Shown: positions 28,583-37,558 of the stretch, in pieces
How positions within the stretch are numbered: the first letter of the stretch is position 1
Layout: each line of letters opens with the position of its first letter
Assembly: GCA_016926235.1 (NCBI GenBank)
Contig: JAFGOZ010000699.1
Coordinates: 124,001-188,000, forward strand
Source: Bacteroidales bacterium
Lineage (GTDB): Bacteria; Bacteroidota; Bacteroidia; Bacteroidales; UBA10428
Length of the DNA: 64,000 bases
Direction of reading: 5' to 3'
Translations under genes and position numbers: made by a program
Notes under the pieces: generated by a model
What the model was told of the DNA's origin: nothing
Database searches by the model: none
Seen by the model: the letters and a program-made list of their open reading frames with translations, nothing else

Positions 28583-28590
28583 TACTTTTG
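28583..28590 (+). promoter_or_regulatory. -7 promoter element for the nitroreductase gene
   Basis: TACTTTTG matches TAnnTTTG, 35 bases before the ATG. Confidence 0.35.
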
Positions 28591-28625
28591 ATCCTGATTA
28601 AACTTTACTTAATAGATTACATACC

Positions 28626-29273
28626 ATGAAGAACAAATATGTTTTAATTGCAGCCCTATTAATAAATATAATAATCCTTCCCTGTATATCACAGGATAAT
28701 AAAACTTACTCCCTGCCAGAGCCAGATAAAACAGGAGGGATGCCTTTAATGGAAGCATTGAATAATCGTCAGAGTAGCCGACAATTTACCCAAAAAAAAC
28801 TTAGCAAACAACAGCTTTCAAATCTTTTATGGGCAGCAGATGGTATTAACAGACCTGAATCGGGAAAAAGAACAGCTCCCTCAGCAAGAAATTGCCAGGA
28901 AATTGAAATTTATGTAATAGTTGCAGAGGGAGTATTTGTTTACCAGGCAGAAAATCACACATTAAAACAAGTATTAAATGAAGATATTCGCGATATTTCC
29001 GGCAAACAGAATTTTGTAAAAGATGCTCCGCTTAATCTACTATATATAGTAGACTATAATAAAACCCAAGATAAAAATAAAGAAAATGCCAAATACTGGG
29101 CATATGCCGATGCGGGATTTATTTCTCAAAACGTATATTTGTTTTGTGCTTCAGAAGGACTAGGAACAGTTGTAAGAGGATTATTTGATGCTGATGCACT
29201 GGCAAGCAAACTGGAACTGCCAGCACATAAAGCAGTAATCCTTACTCAAACAGTTGGATTTAAAAATGAATAA
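28626..29273 (+). CDS. SagB/ThcOx-type nitroreductase family protein, exported
   Basis: 215 residues with a signal peptide (about 1-22, ending CISQ). The nitroreductase fold is visible: ALNNRQSSRQF (FMN-phosphate-binding Arg-Ser), LLWAADGINRP, RTAPSARNCQEI and the late SEGLGTVVRGLFD segment. Related proteins use FMN to oxidise azoline rings or reduce nitro groups, but an exported version with a signal peptide is commonly annotated without a known substrate. No peptide-modification partner is nearby, so a SagB role in peptide modification is unlikely. Confidence 0.85.
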   Translation: MKNKYVLIAALLINIIILPCISQDNKTYSLPEPDKTGGMPLMEALNNRQSSRQFTQKKLSKQQLSNLLWAADGINRPESGKRTAPSARNCQEIEIYVIVAEGVFVYQAENHTLKQVLNEDIRDISGKQNFVKDAPLNLLYIVDYNKTQDKNKENAKYWAYADAGFISQNVYLFCASEGLGTVVRGLFDADALASKLELPAHKAVILTQTVGFKNE

Positions 29274-29289
29274 AAACGAAAGAAGTTAA

Positions 29290-29691
29290 TTAGTTCGCTA
29301 TTTTCTGCTTATCTTTCTCAAAAAGAAGCTTTTTAACCTCTTCGAGAAAGGTAATAGGATTGAATGGTTTACGGATGTAACCAATAGCTCCCTTTGACAT
29401 AGATTGAGCACAATAGTCCTCATCCTGAAGCGCAGAGACCATAATTACCGGGATATTCCGCGTGGTTTCATTTGATACAATCCTGTCCAACACCTCAAGA
29501 CCATCCATCCCATCCATCATAATATCCAGTAGTATTACATCTGGTTTGTTCTCCGTTAAAAGCCTCAATCCCTCCCATCCATTTGTTGCTGAGAGAATAT
29601 TATAGTCTTCCAACTCAAGAATCGCTTCCATCAACGATATATTTGCTTCTATATCATCAATGATTAATGCCGACTTGCCTTCACCTGCCAT
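29290..29691 (-). CDS. Stand-alone response-regulator receiver domain
   Basis: 133 residues, receiver fold with no output domain: acidic pair IIDDIEAN, phosphoacceptor Asp in VILLDIMMDGMDGLEVL, Ser in VIMVSALQD, and Lys in YIRKPFN. It could phosphorelay or act on a partner. It differs clearly from the receiver at 14.3 kb, so it is not a recent duplicate. It is convergent with the nitroreductase gene, 16 bases between stops. Confidence 0.92.
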   Translation of the reverse strand: MAGEGKSALIIDDIEANISLMEAILELEDYNILSATNGWEGLRLLTENKPDVILLDIMMDGMDGLEVLDRIVSNETTRNIPVIMVSALQDEDYCAQSMSKGAIGYIRKPFNPITFLEEVKKLLFEKDKQKIAN

Positions 29692-29930
29692 ATAAGGTAT
29701 AATTTAGGTTAACAATTTTACGAAATTTTTAACTCATTTGTTCTATAAAAAATGAATTAATAACATAATATATATGGAGAAAATTTTATCCCCTATATAT
29801 TTATACCAATTTGAGGCAAAAAGTAACCCTCATTTTTATAAAAAAAAATAGCCTTTTTAAATAATTATTAACATTTTTATCTCTAACTAAATAAAAAACT
29901 GAAAAAACTTTATTTAAATAAATATTATTG

Positions 29931-29938
29931 TATCTTTG
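29931..29938 (+). promoter_or_regulatory. -7 promoter element for rpsP-rimM
   Basis: TATCTTTG followed by CA matches TAnnTTTGC, 53 bases before the rpsP ATG. The rest of the 29692-29991 interval is A/T-rich with no gene. Confidence 0.5.
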
Positions 29939-29991
29939 CACGCACTTTTAAAATAACTAATAAAGGTTTAGAAAACTAATTAAAATTAAGT

Positions 29992-30717
29992 ATGCCGGCA
30001 AAAATTAGATTAGCAAGAAGGGGTAAAAAGAGAAAACCTTTTTATCACATCGTAATTGCAGATAGCAGGGCGCCACGTGATGGTAAATTCATTGAACAAT
30101 TGGGTTTTTATAATCCAAACACTGATCCTGCTACCATTGAACTGGACTTTGACAAGGCCCTAAACTGGGTTCAAAAAGGAGCCCAACCAACAGATACTTG
30201 TAAGGTCATATTATCCAAAAAAGGAGTGCTTTACAAAAACCATCTGTTACAGGGTGTTAAGAAAAATGCACTAACTGAAGAACAAGCTGAAGCAAAGTTT
30301 AACGAATGGTTAAAGGAAAAAGAAGCCAAAACACAAGATGCTATCGAGAAGCAATTGAAAAACAAACAGGATGCTGCAAAAAAACGTTTGGAAGCTGAAA
30401 CAAAAGCCAAAGAAGAGAAAGCAGAAGAGATAGCAAAGAAAAATGCTGAAGCTGCTAAAGCTGAGCGCGAAGAGGTAGAGGCAGAGGCAAAAGCAGAAGC
30501 AGATGCAGAAGCAACAGTAGATGCAGTTGAAACACAAGACGCACCTGCTGAAGAACCTAAAGCTGCTGTTGAAGATGTAGTTGAAACAACCAACACTCCA
30601 GTTGAAGAACCTAAAGCTGAAGTTGAGGCTGAAGCTGAAGTAGAAGCAGAAGAAGCAAAAGCAGAAACAGCAGAAACAGCAGAACCTGCCGCTGAAGAAG
30701 AAAAAACAGAAGAATAA
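29992..30717 (+). CDS. rpsP: 30S ribosomal protein S16 with long acidic C-terminal extension
   Basis: 241 residues; the S16 core is residues 1-80 or so ([36 protein letters not shown]). The remaining 160 residues are Lys/Glu/Ala-rich, first basic and coiled (about 95-150), then strongly acidic with repeated [13 protein letters not shown] segments. Long S16 tails are common in Bacteroidota. The codon pattern GAAGC/GCAGA repeats, so the tail probably grew by slippage. Operon with rimM, 26 bases downstream, the usual order in bacteria. Confidence 0.96.
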   Translation: MPAKIRLARRGKKRKPFYHIVIADSRAPRDGKFIEQLGFYNPNTDPATIELDFDKALNWVQKGAQPTDTCKVILSKKGVLYKNHLLQGVKKNALTEEQAEAKFNEWLKEKEAKTQDAIEKQLKNKQDAAKKRLEAETKAKEEKAEEIAKKNAEAAKAEREEVEAEAKAEADAEATVDAVETQDAPAEEPKAAVEDVVETTNTPVEEPKAEVEAEAEVEAEEAKAETAETAEPAAEEEKTEE

Positions 30718-30743
30718 TAATTCTCAAAACAGCTTTTTCTCGA

Positions 30744-31265
30744 ATGAATGAAAAAGCAGAATATATAGGATGGTTATCGAAAATTCATGGAGTTAATGGT
30801 CATCTTATATTAAGAGTTGAAGATACTTCTGAGAAAAATATTAAACAAGGGGACTTTGTATTCCTGAAGATAAATGGATTACTGGTCCCTTTTTCTATTT
30901 CCGATTTTATTCAAAAAGACGATACTTCATACATCATCCAGTTTGTGGATTTTGAAGATAAAATTATGGCGGAAGAACTTAAAAACTGTGAAGTCTTTAC
31001 AACGATTCACAAAGAAAAACACACAAAGAGCTCAACTAAACCCGAATTCGACATTTCTGGTTTTATTGTAATTGACAAATATTCCGGCGAAATTGGCATT
31101 GTAGATGAGGTAGTTGAAATATCTCAAAATCCTTTGATAAAAGTATTGAAAGATCAAAATGAAATATTTATACCTTTTAATAATCAAATTGTTCAGGATA
31201 TTAATGAGTCATTAAAAACAGTTAATGTTTTGCTACCTGAAGGCCTTATCGAATTATTCTCCTAA
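30744..31265 (+). CDS. rimM: Ribosome maturation factor RimM
   Basis: 173 residues: N-terminal RimM domain (IGWLSKIHGVNGHLILR) and a C-terminal PRC barrel (IVIDKYSGEIGIVDEV, then PLIKVLKDQNEIFIPF). RimM assists 30S head assembly by binding S19. Its link with rpsP is classic, but trmD and rplS do not follow as in E. coli. Sequence is divergent at the N-terminus but the motifs are clear. Confidence 0.92.
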   Translation: MNEKAEYIGWLSKIHGVNGHLILRVEDTSEKNIKQGDFVFLKINGLLVPFSISDFIQKDDTSYIIQFVDFEDKIMAEELKNCEVFTTIHKEKHTKSSTKPEFDISGFIVIDKYSGEIGIVDEVVEISQNPLIKVLKDQNEIFIPFNNQIVQDINESLKTVNVLLPEGLIELFS

Positions 31266-31299
31266 AAAAACTACCCGTTTTGTATATTGCTTTATGCAG

Positions 31300-31318
31300 C
31301 GATTAAAATATTTAATCG
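31300..31318. terminator. Possible weak terminator after rimM
   Basis: CGATTAAA and TTTAATCG pair across ATA, followed by TCTTTA. The stem is AT-rich and there is no long T-tract, so function is uncertain. Confidence 0.35.
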
Positions 31319-31353
31319 TCTTTAGCATAGATTAATCCTTAAAATAAAATAGT

Positions 31354-32079
31354 ATGCGAAAACATTCAGTGAAAGCTATTATATTAATAGTTCTAATTTC
31401 AGGCTTTTATATAGCTTGTGTCAATCCTACCCCTGCGATAAAAGAAGATCCTATTGAAAAAACATATGACCTTACTGGTTTTACTAAAATAGGTTTAGGC
31501 ATTCATGCAGATGTATATTATGAACAATCCAGTGAATATGAAGTAAAAGTTGTTGCGAAAGAATCTGCAATTAATAAAATTACAGTAGAAGTAAATGGAG
31601 ATGAACTAAAAATTCATCATAAGGGTCATTCATTATCAAACACAGGGGATATTGACATTTATATTTCCTGCCCAAAAATTGAGGGATTTAGTATATCAGG
31701 CTCAGGAAAAGTAATTGTTGACAAACCTGTCAATACAAAAAATCTGGATATAAAAATAAGCGGTAGTGGAAATGTTATTTTGCATGAATTAAATGCTGAA
31801 CTAGTTAAATTAAACATTTCTGGTTCCGGTAATTTAAAATTTGAAGCAGAAGGCAAAGTAAATAAGACTGAATTACATATAAGTGGTTCCGGCAATGTAC
31901 ATGCAGAAAATGTTGAAATGGGTGAACTCAATGGAAAAATTAGTGGTTCAGGAAACGGTAGATTTTTCATAACAGACAGAATTACCGCAAAAATATCAGG
32001 TAGCGGAGATATATATTATAAAGGTAATCCCGTAATTGATGTGGAAATTTCCGGATCAGGAAAAATTAAACCCTTATAA
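31354..32079 (+). CDS. Head-GIN domain (DUF2807) lipoprotein
   Basis: 241 residues; lipobox IAC gives a lipidated N-terminus (about residue 22). The DUF2807 beta-helix shows repeated ISGSG blocks (I-S-G-S-G at least six times, spaced 15-25 residues), ending EISGSGKIKPL. This fold is found in Bacteroidota envelope lipoproteins of unknown role. The gene is followed by a bidirectional terminator and a TonB gene on the other strand. Confidence 0.9.
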   Translation: MRKHSVKAIILIVLISGFYIACVNPTPAIKEDPIEKTYDLTGFTKIGLGIHADVYYEQSSEYEVKVVAKESAINKITVEVNGDELKIHHKGHSLSNTGDIDIYISCPKIEGFSISGSGKVIVDKPVNTKNLDIKISGSGNVILHELNAELVKLNISGSGNLKFEAEGKVNKTELHISGSGNVHAENVEMGELNGKISGSGNGRFFITDRITAKISGSGDIYYKGNPVIDVEISGSGKIKPL

Positions 32080-32084
32080 AAGAC

Positions 32085-32119
32085 AAAAAAAAGGGCCCTA
32101 AAATCAAGCCCTTTTTTTT
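32085..32119. terminator. Bidirectional terminator
   Basis: Eight A then GGGC pair with GCCC and eight T across an 11-base loop. It serves both the head-GIN gene (plus) and the convergent TonB gene (minus). Confidence 0.88.
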
Positions 32120-32135
32120 ATAAAGTATATGTAAA

Positions 32136-32819
32136 TTATTGTTGTAATACGAAACTAATCGGGAACACGAACTGTACCTTCACAGCTCTTCCCCTTTGTT
32201 TTCCAGGTGTCCATTTAGGAGATGACCGAACAACCCTTAATGCTTCTTTATCAAGAGCAGGATGAACACCACGAAGAAGAACAACATCAACCACATTTCC
32301 ATTTTTATCTACTGCAAAACGTACAAGTACCTTTCCACTAATACCGTTTTCAGCGGCGATATCCGGATAATCGAGGTTTTGAGCAATGTATTCACGAAAA
32401 CCAACTTCTGCTTTCTTCCCGTTAAATAGTGGCATATCCTCAACTATAATAAATACTTCCTCAACTGCTGCTTCTTCTTCCTGTTCAATCTCAGTAATAT
32501 CAAAAGTAGTATTTTCATCCGCAAGGTTATCTACAACATCGATCTCATTTTCAATCTCTTCATCATCCTCAACAATTTCAAGGTCCTCAATAACCTGTTG
32601 TGGAGGTGGTTGTTGTATTACTTCTTGTTGGCGGGTAATAGGAATTATTTCTTCTTCCATAAGTGCATCTTCCATCTTAGTCAATGATTTGTCCAATTCC
32701 GGTTTGCTCGTTCTCTCAAATGCATAGAGAACTATTGCAATAACCACAAGAAGACCAATTTGAAAAAATATCGGTCTGCTTTTTTCCAGGTCAGCCTTTT
32801 TTGTCTTTTTCGGTTCCAT
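32136..32819 (-). CDS. Energy transducer TonB
   Basis: 227 residues with the TonB plan: cytoplasmic N-terminus, one membrane helix (about 20-37), a Pro/Gln/Glu-rich periplasmic stretch (VIQQPPPQQVIEDLEIVED and on, very acidic) and a C-terminal TonB domain (about 145-227) with YPDIAAENGISGKVLVRFAVD and LDKEALRVVRSSPKWTPGKQ. It energises outer-membrane TonB-dependent receptors. No exbB/exbD neighbours; convergent with the DUF2807 gene. Confidence 0.92.
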   Translation of the reverse strand: MEPKKTKKADLEKSRPIFFQIGLLVVIAIVLYAFERTSKPELDKSLTKMEDALMEEEIIPITRQQEVIQQPPPQQVIEDLEIVEDDEEIENEIDVVDNLADENTTFDITEIEQEEEAAVEEVFIIVEDMPLFNGKKAEVGFREYIAQNLDYPDIAAENGISGKVLVRFAVDKNGNVVDVVLLRGVHPALDKEALRVVRSSPKWTPGKQRGRAVKVQFVFPISFVLQQ

Positions 32820-32960
32820 AATCTTAAATAATTTGCGCTAAAATATCATTAATATTTTAACTATACAACATTTAATTTACTTTATTAAACATATATCATA
32901 TACTATGCCAAACTTTATAAATTAACGTCCAAAATCATTAGAATATTTCATTTTTTTTCA

Positions 32961-32968
32961 TATTTTTG
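32961..32968 (+). promoter_or_regulatory. -7 promoter element for tRNA-Ala
   Basis: TATTTTTG matches TAnnTTTG, 9 bases before the mature tRNA 5' end, as expected for direct transcription of a tRNA. Confidence 0.55.
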
Positions 32969-32977
32969 CCTCCTCAT

Positions 32978-33051
32978 GGGGGCTTAGCTCAGCTGGCTAG
33001 AGCGTTTGGCTGGCAGCCAAGAGGTCGCGGGTTCGACTCCCGCAGTCTCCA
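32978..33051 (+). tRNA. tRNA-Ala (anticodon GGC)
   Basis: All four stems pair: acceptor GGGGGCT/AGTCTCC (G-U at 3-70, the alanine identity pair, plus one more G-U), D stem GCTC/GAGC, anticodon stem TTTGG/CCAAG with loop CTGGCAG (anticodon GGC), T stem GCGGG/CCCGC with loop TTCGACT. Discriminator A. Only CC of CCA is encoded (followed by T), so the last base needs nucleotidyltransferase. Confidence 0.97.
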
Positions 33052-33054
33052 CCT

Positions 33055-33092
33055 AAAATCAGAGTGATCGCTCTCGCTATCACTCTGATTTT
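33055..33092. terminator. tRNA terminator, 14-bp perfect stem
   Basis: AAAATCAGAGTGAT pairs perfectly with ATCACTCTGATTTT across CGCTCTCGCT. The A and T tracts allow termination in both directions, also for convergent fumC. Confidence 0.9.
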
Positions 33093-33118
33093 CTCAAACC
33101 TCACTCTCCCACTCACTC

Positions 33119-34510
33119 TCATTTCTTTCCAACCATCTTTGAAGGATCTACCCATTTTGAAAACTCCTCATTTGTAACATATCCCAGTTCAATAGCAGCT
33201 TTCCTTAAAGAAGTATTTTCTTTGAATGCCTTTTTTGCAATTTCTGCTGCTTTTTCATATCCAATGTATGTATTCAAAGCAGTTACCAGCATTAATGAAT
33301 TTTCTACATGCTGCTTTATCACTTCATGGTTAGCAATAATTCCGATCGCACAATTATCATTAAATGAAACACATGCATCACCCAATAATTGTGCTGAATT
33401 CAGAAAATTAAAGATTATCATGGGTTTAAAAACATTTAATTCGAAATGACCATTCATCCCACCTATCGTAATTGCAGTGTCATTGCCAATAACCTGTGCA
33501 CACACCATGGTGAGTGCTTCAACCTGGGTTGGATTAACCTTCCCTGGCATTATAGATGACCCGGGTTCGTTCGAAGGAAGTGTAATTTCTCCTATCCCGC
33601 TTCTTGGACCAGAGGCCAACACCCTTATGTCATTTGCTATTTTCATTAAACTTACTGTCAATGTTTTAAGACAACCTGACGCTTTTACAATAGCATCATG
33701 TGCTGCCAGCGATTCAAACTTATTTGGGGCGGTTATAAATTGAATACCTGTTAATTCGGATATTTTTTTCGCAACAAGGGCACTATACCCTTCAGGAGTA
33801 TTAATTCCTGTGCCAATAGCAGTGCCTCCAAGAGCTAGTTCAGAAAGATGTCCAAGTGATTGTTTTAATGATTCCAATCCATGATCAAGTTGAGAAACAT
33901 AACCTGAAAATTCCTGTCCCAGAGTTAAAGGTGTTGCATCCATCCAATGAGTGCGTCCTATCTTAACTATATCCATAAATTCATCCGACTTAACTTTAAG
34001 GGTATTTCGCAATTTTTCAATTCCGGGAATAGTAACCTCAATAATCATTTTATATGCAGCAATATGCATTGCAGTGGGAAATGTATCATTCGATGATTGT
34101 GATTTGTTTACATCATCATTTGGATGAATTGAAGGCTTCCCCTCACCGAGCTTGTTTCCCTGTAATACATGTGCTCTGTTCGAGATTACTTCGTTTAGGT
34201 TCATATTACTTTGCGTTCCGGAACCTGTTTGCCAAACAACAAGAGGGAAATGATTATCCAGGGCACCTTCCAGTATTTCATCACAAACTTTTGCAATTGT
34301 ATCAGCTTTTTCTTTAGGCAATACTTTAAGTTCATAATTTGTTAGAGCTGCGGCTTTCTTTAAATAAGCAAATGCCCTGATAATCTCAACAGGCATTTTG
34401 TTATTGCCAATTTTAAAATTGTCTTTTGAGCGCTGCGTTTGTGCTCCCCAATATTTATCGGCAGGCACTTTTACTTCGCCCATCGTGTCTTTTTCAATGC
34501 GATAGTCCAT
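33119..34510 (-). CDS. fumC: Fumarate hydratase class II
   Basis: 463 residues of the fumarase/aspartase superfamily. The signature [13 protein letters not shown], the catalytic His in [17 protein letters not shown] and the early [17 protein letters not shown] loop are all present. The last residues include [13 protein letters not shown]. It hydrates fumarate to malate in the TCA cycle. An aspartate ammonia lyase is the closest alternative, but the KPxxxxN-S and His contexts favour FumC. The terminator between its 3' end and the tRNA is bidirectional. Confidence 0.95.
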   Translation of the reverse strand: MDYRIEKDTMGEVKVPADKYWGAQTQRSKDNFKIGNNKMPVEIIRAFAYLKKAAALTNYELKVLPKEKADTIAKVCDEILEGALDNHFPLVVWQTGSGTQSNMNLNEVISNRAHVLQGNKLGEGKPSIHPNDDVNKSQSSNDTFPTAMHIAAYKMIIEVTIPGIEKLRNTLKVKSDEFMDIVKIGRTHWMDATPLTLGQEFSGYVSQLDHGLESLKQSLGHLSELALGGTAIGTGINTPEGYSALVAKKISELTGIQFITAPNKFESLAAHDAIVKASGCLKTLTVSLMKIANDIRVLASGPRSGIGEITLPSNEPGSSIMPGKVNPTQVEALTMVCAQVIGNDTAITIGGMNGHFELNVFKPMIIFNFLNSAQLLGDACVSFNDNCAIGIIANHEVIKQHVENSLMLVTALNTYIGYEKAAEIAKKAFKENTSLRKAAIELGYVTNEEFSKWVDPSKMVGKK

Positions 34511-34521
34511 GATGTTTATAC

Positions 34522-34863
34522 TTATACGATTTTTGCAATATTCTCAGGTGGATGAGCCAACACTGCTATATTACCAGCTACTACAATTGGCCTTTGCAAT
34601 AATTTGGGATTCTCAATCAAAATTCCAATCCATTCTCCCTTTGAAATAGATTTTCCTTTAAAGTTCTTTTTATAATCATCTTCCTGTTTGCGAATCAAGT
34701 CCTCAACGCCCAATCCTGTCTTCTCAATGATCTCCTTCAATTCTTTTTCAGTAAATGGTTTTTTGAAATAATCGATTACCTCAAAAGTGAGGCCTTTATC
34801 CTCAAGATATTTTAAACCTTCTCTGCTTTTTTTGCACCGTGGATTATGGTATATCTTTATCAT
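34522..34863 (-). CDS. ArsC/Spx-family thioredoxin-fold protein (arsenate reductase-like)
   Basis: 113 residues with the ArsC fold: [17 protein letters not shown] carries Cys10 and Arg14 (C-x3-R), then [20 protein letters not shown], and [19 protein letters not shown] with the usual Arg-Pro. It may be an arsenate reductase, or a YffB/Spx-like protein with another thiol role. No ars genes are near. It lies 11 bases before fumC on the same strand, so the two are likely co-transcribed. Confidence 0.85.
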   Translation of the reverse strand: MIKIYHNPRCKKSREGLKYLEDKGLTFEVIDYFKKPFTEKELKEIIEKTGLGVEDLIRKQEDDYKKNFKGKSISKGEWIGILIENPKLLQRPIVVAGNIAVLAHPPENIAKIV

Positions 34864-34990
34864 CTTATTAATATTATATCATATTAAATAAACAATTTCC
34901 TGACTGGAAAGTTAATTCAGGAGCATACAATTTTATTTATAAAGATAGCAAGATAAGGTAATTATACCAAGAAAAATGAAGGAGTTAATC

Positions 34991-36074
34991 CTATGAAAAT
35001 TCCATTAAATAGCTTTTAATAAAAGCGTTTAAGTCTCCATCCATTATAGCCTGAACATTGGACGTTTCGTAACCTGTGCGAAGATCTTTCACCATTTTAT
35101 AAGGATGCATTATATAACTTCGAATTTGTGAACCCCATTCAATTTTTTTCTTCTTTCCTTCCTGTTCGGCTTGTTTTTCCATTTTCTTGCGGAGTTCCAA
35201 TTCATACAGATGAGATTTAAGCAAACGCAAGGCATTTTCCTTGTTTTTCAATTGTGAACGGGTCTCCTGATTTTCAATAATCGTATCGGTAGGATGGTGT
35301 CGCAGGCGAACAGCAGTTTCAACTTTATTCACATTCTGTCCCCCTGCCCCGCTTGAACGAAAAGTTTCCCAGGTTATGTCTGCCGGGTTTATCTCAATAT
35401 TTATAGTATCATCCACAACGGGAGAAACAAAAACAGAAGAAAAAGTAGTGTGCCGCTTATTGTTTGAATCAAAAGGAGACAGACGTACAAGACGGTGAAC
35501 CCCACTCTCACTTTTCAGGAAACCATAAGCATATTCACCATCAAATTCAAGAGTTACTGTTTTTACACCGGCTTCATCACCAGCCTGGTAATATAGTTCT
35601 CTGACTGTATACCCATTATTTTCGCCCCAACGAATGTACATACGCATAAGCATACTAGTCCAGTCAAGGCTTTCGGTACCTCCTGCTCCGGACTTTACTT
35701 TCACAATGGCACTTCTGTGATCGTCCTCACCCTGAAGCATCTTTTTCAATTCAAGGTCATCTATCAATTTATTGGCAAGATCGTATTGGGCATCAATTTC
35801 TTCTTCACTGGCTTCACCTTCACCAAAAAAATCAAACAATACCTTGAGATCCTCCAAAGCAACATCTACCTTGTTATAAGCTTCAATCCAGGATTTAATT
35901 GTTGATACTCCCTTTAAATGCTCCTCTGCTTTTTTGGGATCATTCCAAAAGGCAGGACTAGATGATATTTTTTCTGCTTCGGCAATTTTCGTATTCTTTC
36001 CATCAACGTCAAAGATACCTCCTTAACGCATCACGACGCTCTGCTAACTCTTTTATCTGTTCAATGTTTATCAT
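34991..36074 (-). CDS. prfB: Peptide chain release factor 2, with programmed +1 frameshift
   Basis: Reads UGA and UAA stops. The gene starts at an ATG at 36074 (MINIEQIKELAERRDALRRYL), reaches TGA at codon 22 and continues in the +1 frame as DVDGKNTKIAEAEKIS, so the total product is about 360 residues. The body has SPF (LSPFDSNNKRHT, stop-codon recognition) and GGQ (SGAGGQNVNKVE, peptidyl hydrolysis). The frameshift site is AGGAGGTATCTTTGAC, identical in layout to that of E. coli: Shine-Dalgarno-like AGGAGG, then CTT-TGA. High RF2 terminates early and low RF2 shifts, so the gene autoregulates. Confidence 0.97.
36009..36023 (-). promoter_or_regulatory. prfB programmed frameshift site
   Basis: On the minus strand AGGAGG (36023-36018), then TAT, then CTT and the in-frame stop TGA (36011-36009). 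The ribosome slips +1 at CTT-T and continues in GAC. A three-base gap between AGGAGG and CTT matches the E. coli spacing. Confidence 0.95.
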
Positions 36075-36096
36075 ATCAAAAATGTAATATGTTGCG

Positions 36097-36104
36097 CAAA
36101 AATA
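36097..36104 (-). promoter_or_regulatory. -7 promoter element for prfB
   Basis: The minus strand reads TATTTTTG, matching TAnnTTTG, 22 bases before the prfB ATG. Confidence 0.45.
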
Positions 36105-36248
36105 CAAAAAATGATTGACACTTAAAATTGACAAAATAACACTGCTTGTAGAAATAATCAATTAAGACTAAATTTTATTCTCTAAAAGCTCTTTTATATA
36201 TCCCATTTTTTATCTAATTTAATAATTTAGAATATTTTACTTGTTTTA

Positions 36249-37529
36249 TTGAAGAACGATAACGAAAATATTGTTTACTATCTTGGCTCAGAAGATGAGT
36301 ATAACGGACTTAGAAGTTTTTTTAATCTTGAAAAGTTTCACTATTCAATAAAACATGTTGCATCACCTAAAGATTTTAAATTTTTAAAAACCCCCGCTGA
36401 TGCAATTTTGGTAAGTGAAGATGCCATATTAAATAATCCGTTTATTAAGCAAACAATAAAAGACAACATCCTGTTTAAAGATACTCCTGTAATATCCATT
36501 CTCACAAAAGCAAATGCAAAAAACGCCCATAATCTCAATGTTGATGATTTTATTTGCATGCCTTTTGTAGTTGATGAACTTTATCTCCGGATTATCCATA
36601 CTATCAACTATACAAAATCCTTACAATTACTGGAACAACAAAGGGAAAAGATTGATTTGGCATCCAAAAAGCATCGGGAACGTACTATTGAGCTGTTTGG
36701 TCGTCATATAGACTTAAAAAAAGCCCAGAAAGAAATTGCATTAAAAAATAAGAGAATACAACACCAGCATAATGAAATTCAGGCAAGTATTCGTTATGCT
36801 TCACTCATTCAGAATGCAATTCTGCCTCACGAAGAAGAAATAAAAGAAATTATAGAAGACTACTTTTTAGTAAATATTCCAAAAGCTATAGTAAGTGGAG
36901 ATTTTTATTGGGTTGGGGAAAAGAAAGGGAAAAAATATCTCATAGCAGCAGACTGCACCGGACATGGTGTTCCGGGAGCTTTTATGAGCATTTTAGGTAT
37001 GGGGGCCATAAATGAAATATTGTATAATGATAAAGAGTTTCCAGCAAATAAAATTCTGGCAGACCTGCGTAATTATATTATTCGAATACTCCATCAAAAG
37101 GGAAATATTGGAGAAGCCTCTGACGGAATGGATATGTCATTATGTATTGTTGATTATGAGACATTAACCATTGAATATGCAGGTGCTCATAATCCATTGT
37201 ATCATATCCACAAAGGAGAAATTTGTCTATATAAAGCAGACCGAATGACTCTTGGTATTACCCGGAAAACTGAACTTAAGGAATTTACCAATAATATTAT
37301 CCCTTTTAAAAAAGGAGATATTATCTATCTGTTTTCAGATGGTTTTGCTGATCAATTTGGTGGCCCGACAGGAAGTAAATACAGGTATAAAAACTTTCGT
37401 GAATTCTTATTCCGCATACATAAATTTCCGATGTCAAAACAAAAACTGGCTCTTATAAAAGAGTTTCAACAGTGGAAAGGAGAATATGATCAAATTGATG
37501 ATATTTTAATTCTTGGAGTCAGGTTATAG
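36249..37529 (+). CDS. Pseudo-receiver, coiled-coil and SpoIIE/PP2C phosphatase
   Basis: 426 residues from a TTG start (no Met is available until residue 101). Residues 8-118 look like a receiver domain, but the Asp expected after the third strand is missing (ADAILVSED) and the Lys-Pro motif is CMPF, so it cannot be phosphorylated in the usual way. Residues 125-175 form a coiled coil. The rest is a SpoIIE phosphatase (SGDFYW, AADCTGHGVPGAF, LFSDGFADQFGG, DQIDDILILG), with metal-binding aspartates intact. It closely resembles the phosphatase domain of the propeller sensor at 42.7 kb, so they are paralogous. Confidence 0.88.
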   Translation: MKNDNENIVYYLGSEDEYNGLRSFFNLEKFHYSIKHVASPKDFKFLKTPADAILVSEDAILNNPFIKQTIKDNILFKDTPVISILTKANAKNAHNLNVDDFICMPFVVDELYLRIIHTINYTKSLQLLEQQREKIDLASKKHRERTIELFGRHIDLKKAQKEIALKNKRIQHQHNEIQASIRYASLIQNAILPHEEEIKEIIEDYFLVNIPKAIVSGDFYWVGEKKGKKYLIAADCTGHGVPGAFMSILGMGAINEILYNDKEFPANKILADLRNYIIRILHQKGNIGEASDGMDMSLCIVDYETLTIEYAGAHNPLYHIHKGEICLYKADRMTLGITRKTELKEFTNNIIPFKKGDIIYLFSDGFADQFGGPTGSKYRYKNFREFLFRIHKFPMSKQKLALIKEFQQWKGEYDQIDDILILGVRL

Positions 37530-37558
37530 TTCATTTATGGCAATTGATATGCTAAAAA

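Noticed and set aside
30231..30596. Ser/Ala-rich frame opposite the rpsP tail
   Set aside because: It is the complement of GAA/GCA-rich tail codons, low complexity and without a start context.
32978..33051. tRNA-Gly assignment
   Set aside because: The anticodon loop is CTGGCAG, giving GGC, and the acceptor has the G3-U70 pair specific to alanine.
34991..35857. prfB as a 288-residue gene starting at 35857
   Set aside because: The N-terminal part and frameshift site are clear upstream; the short version would lack the first domain of RF2.
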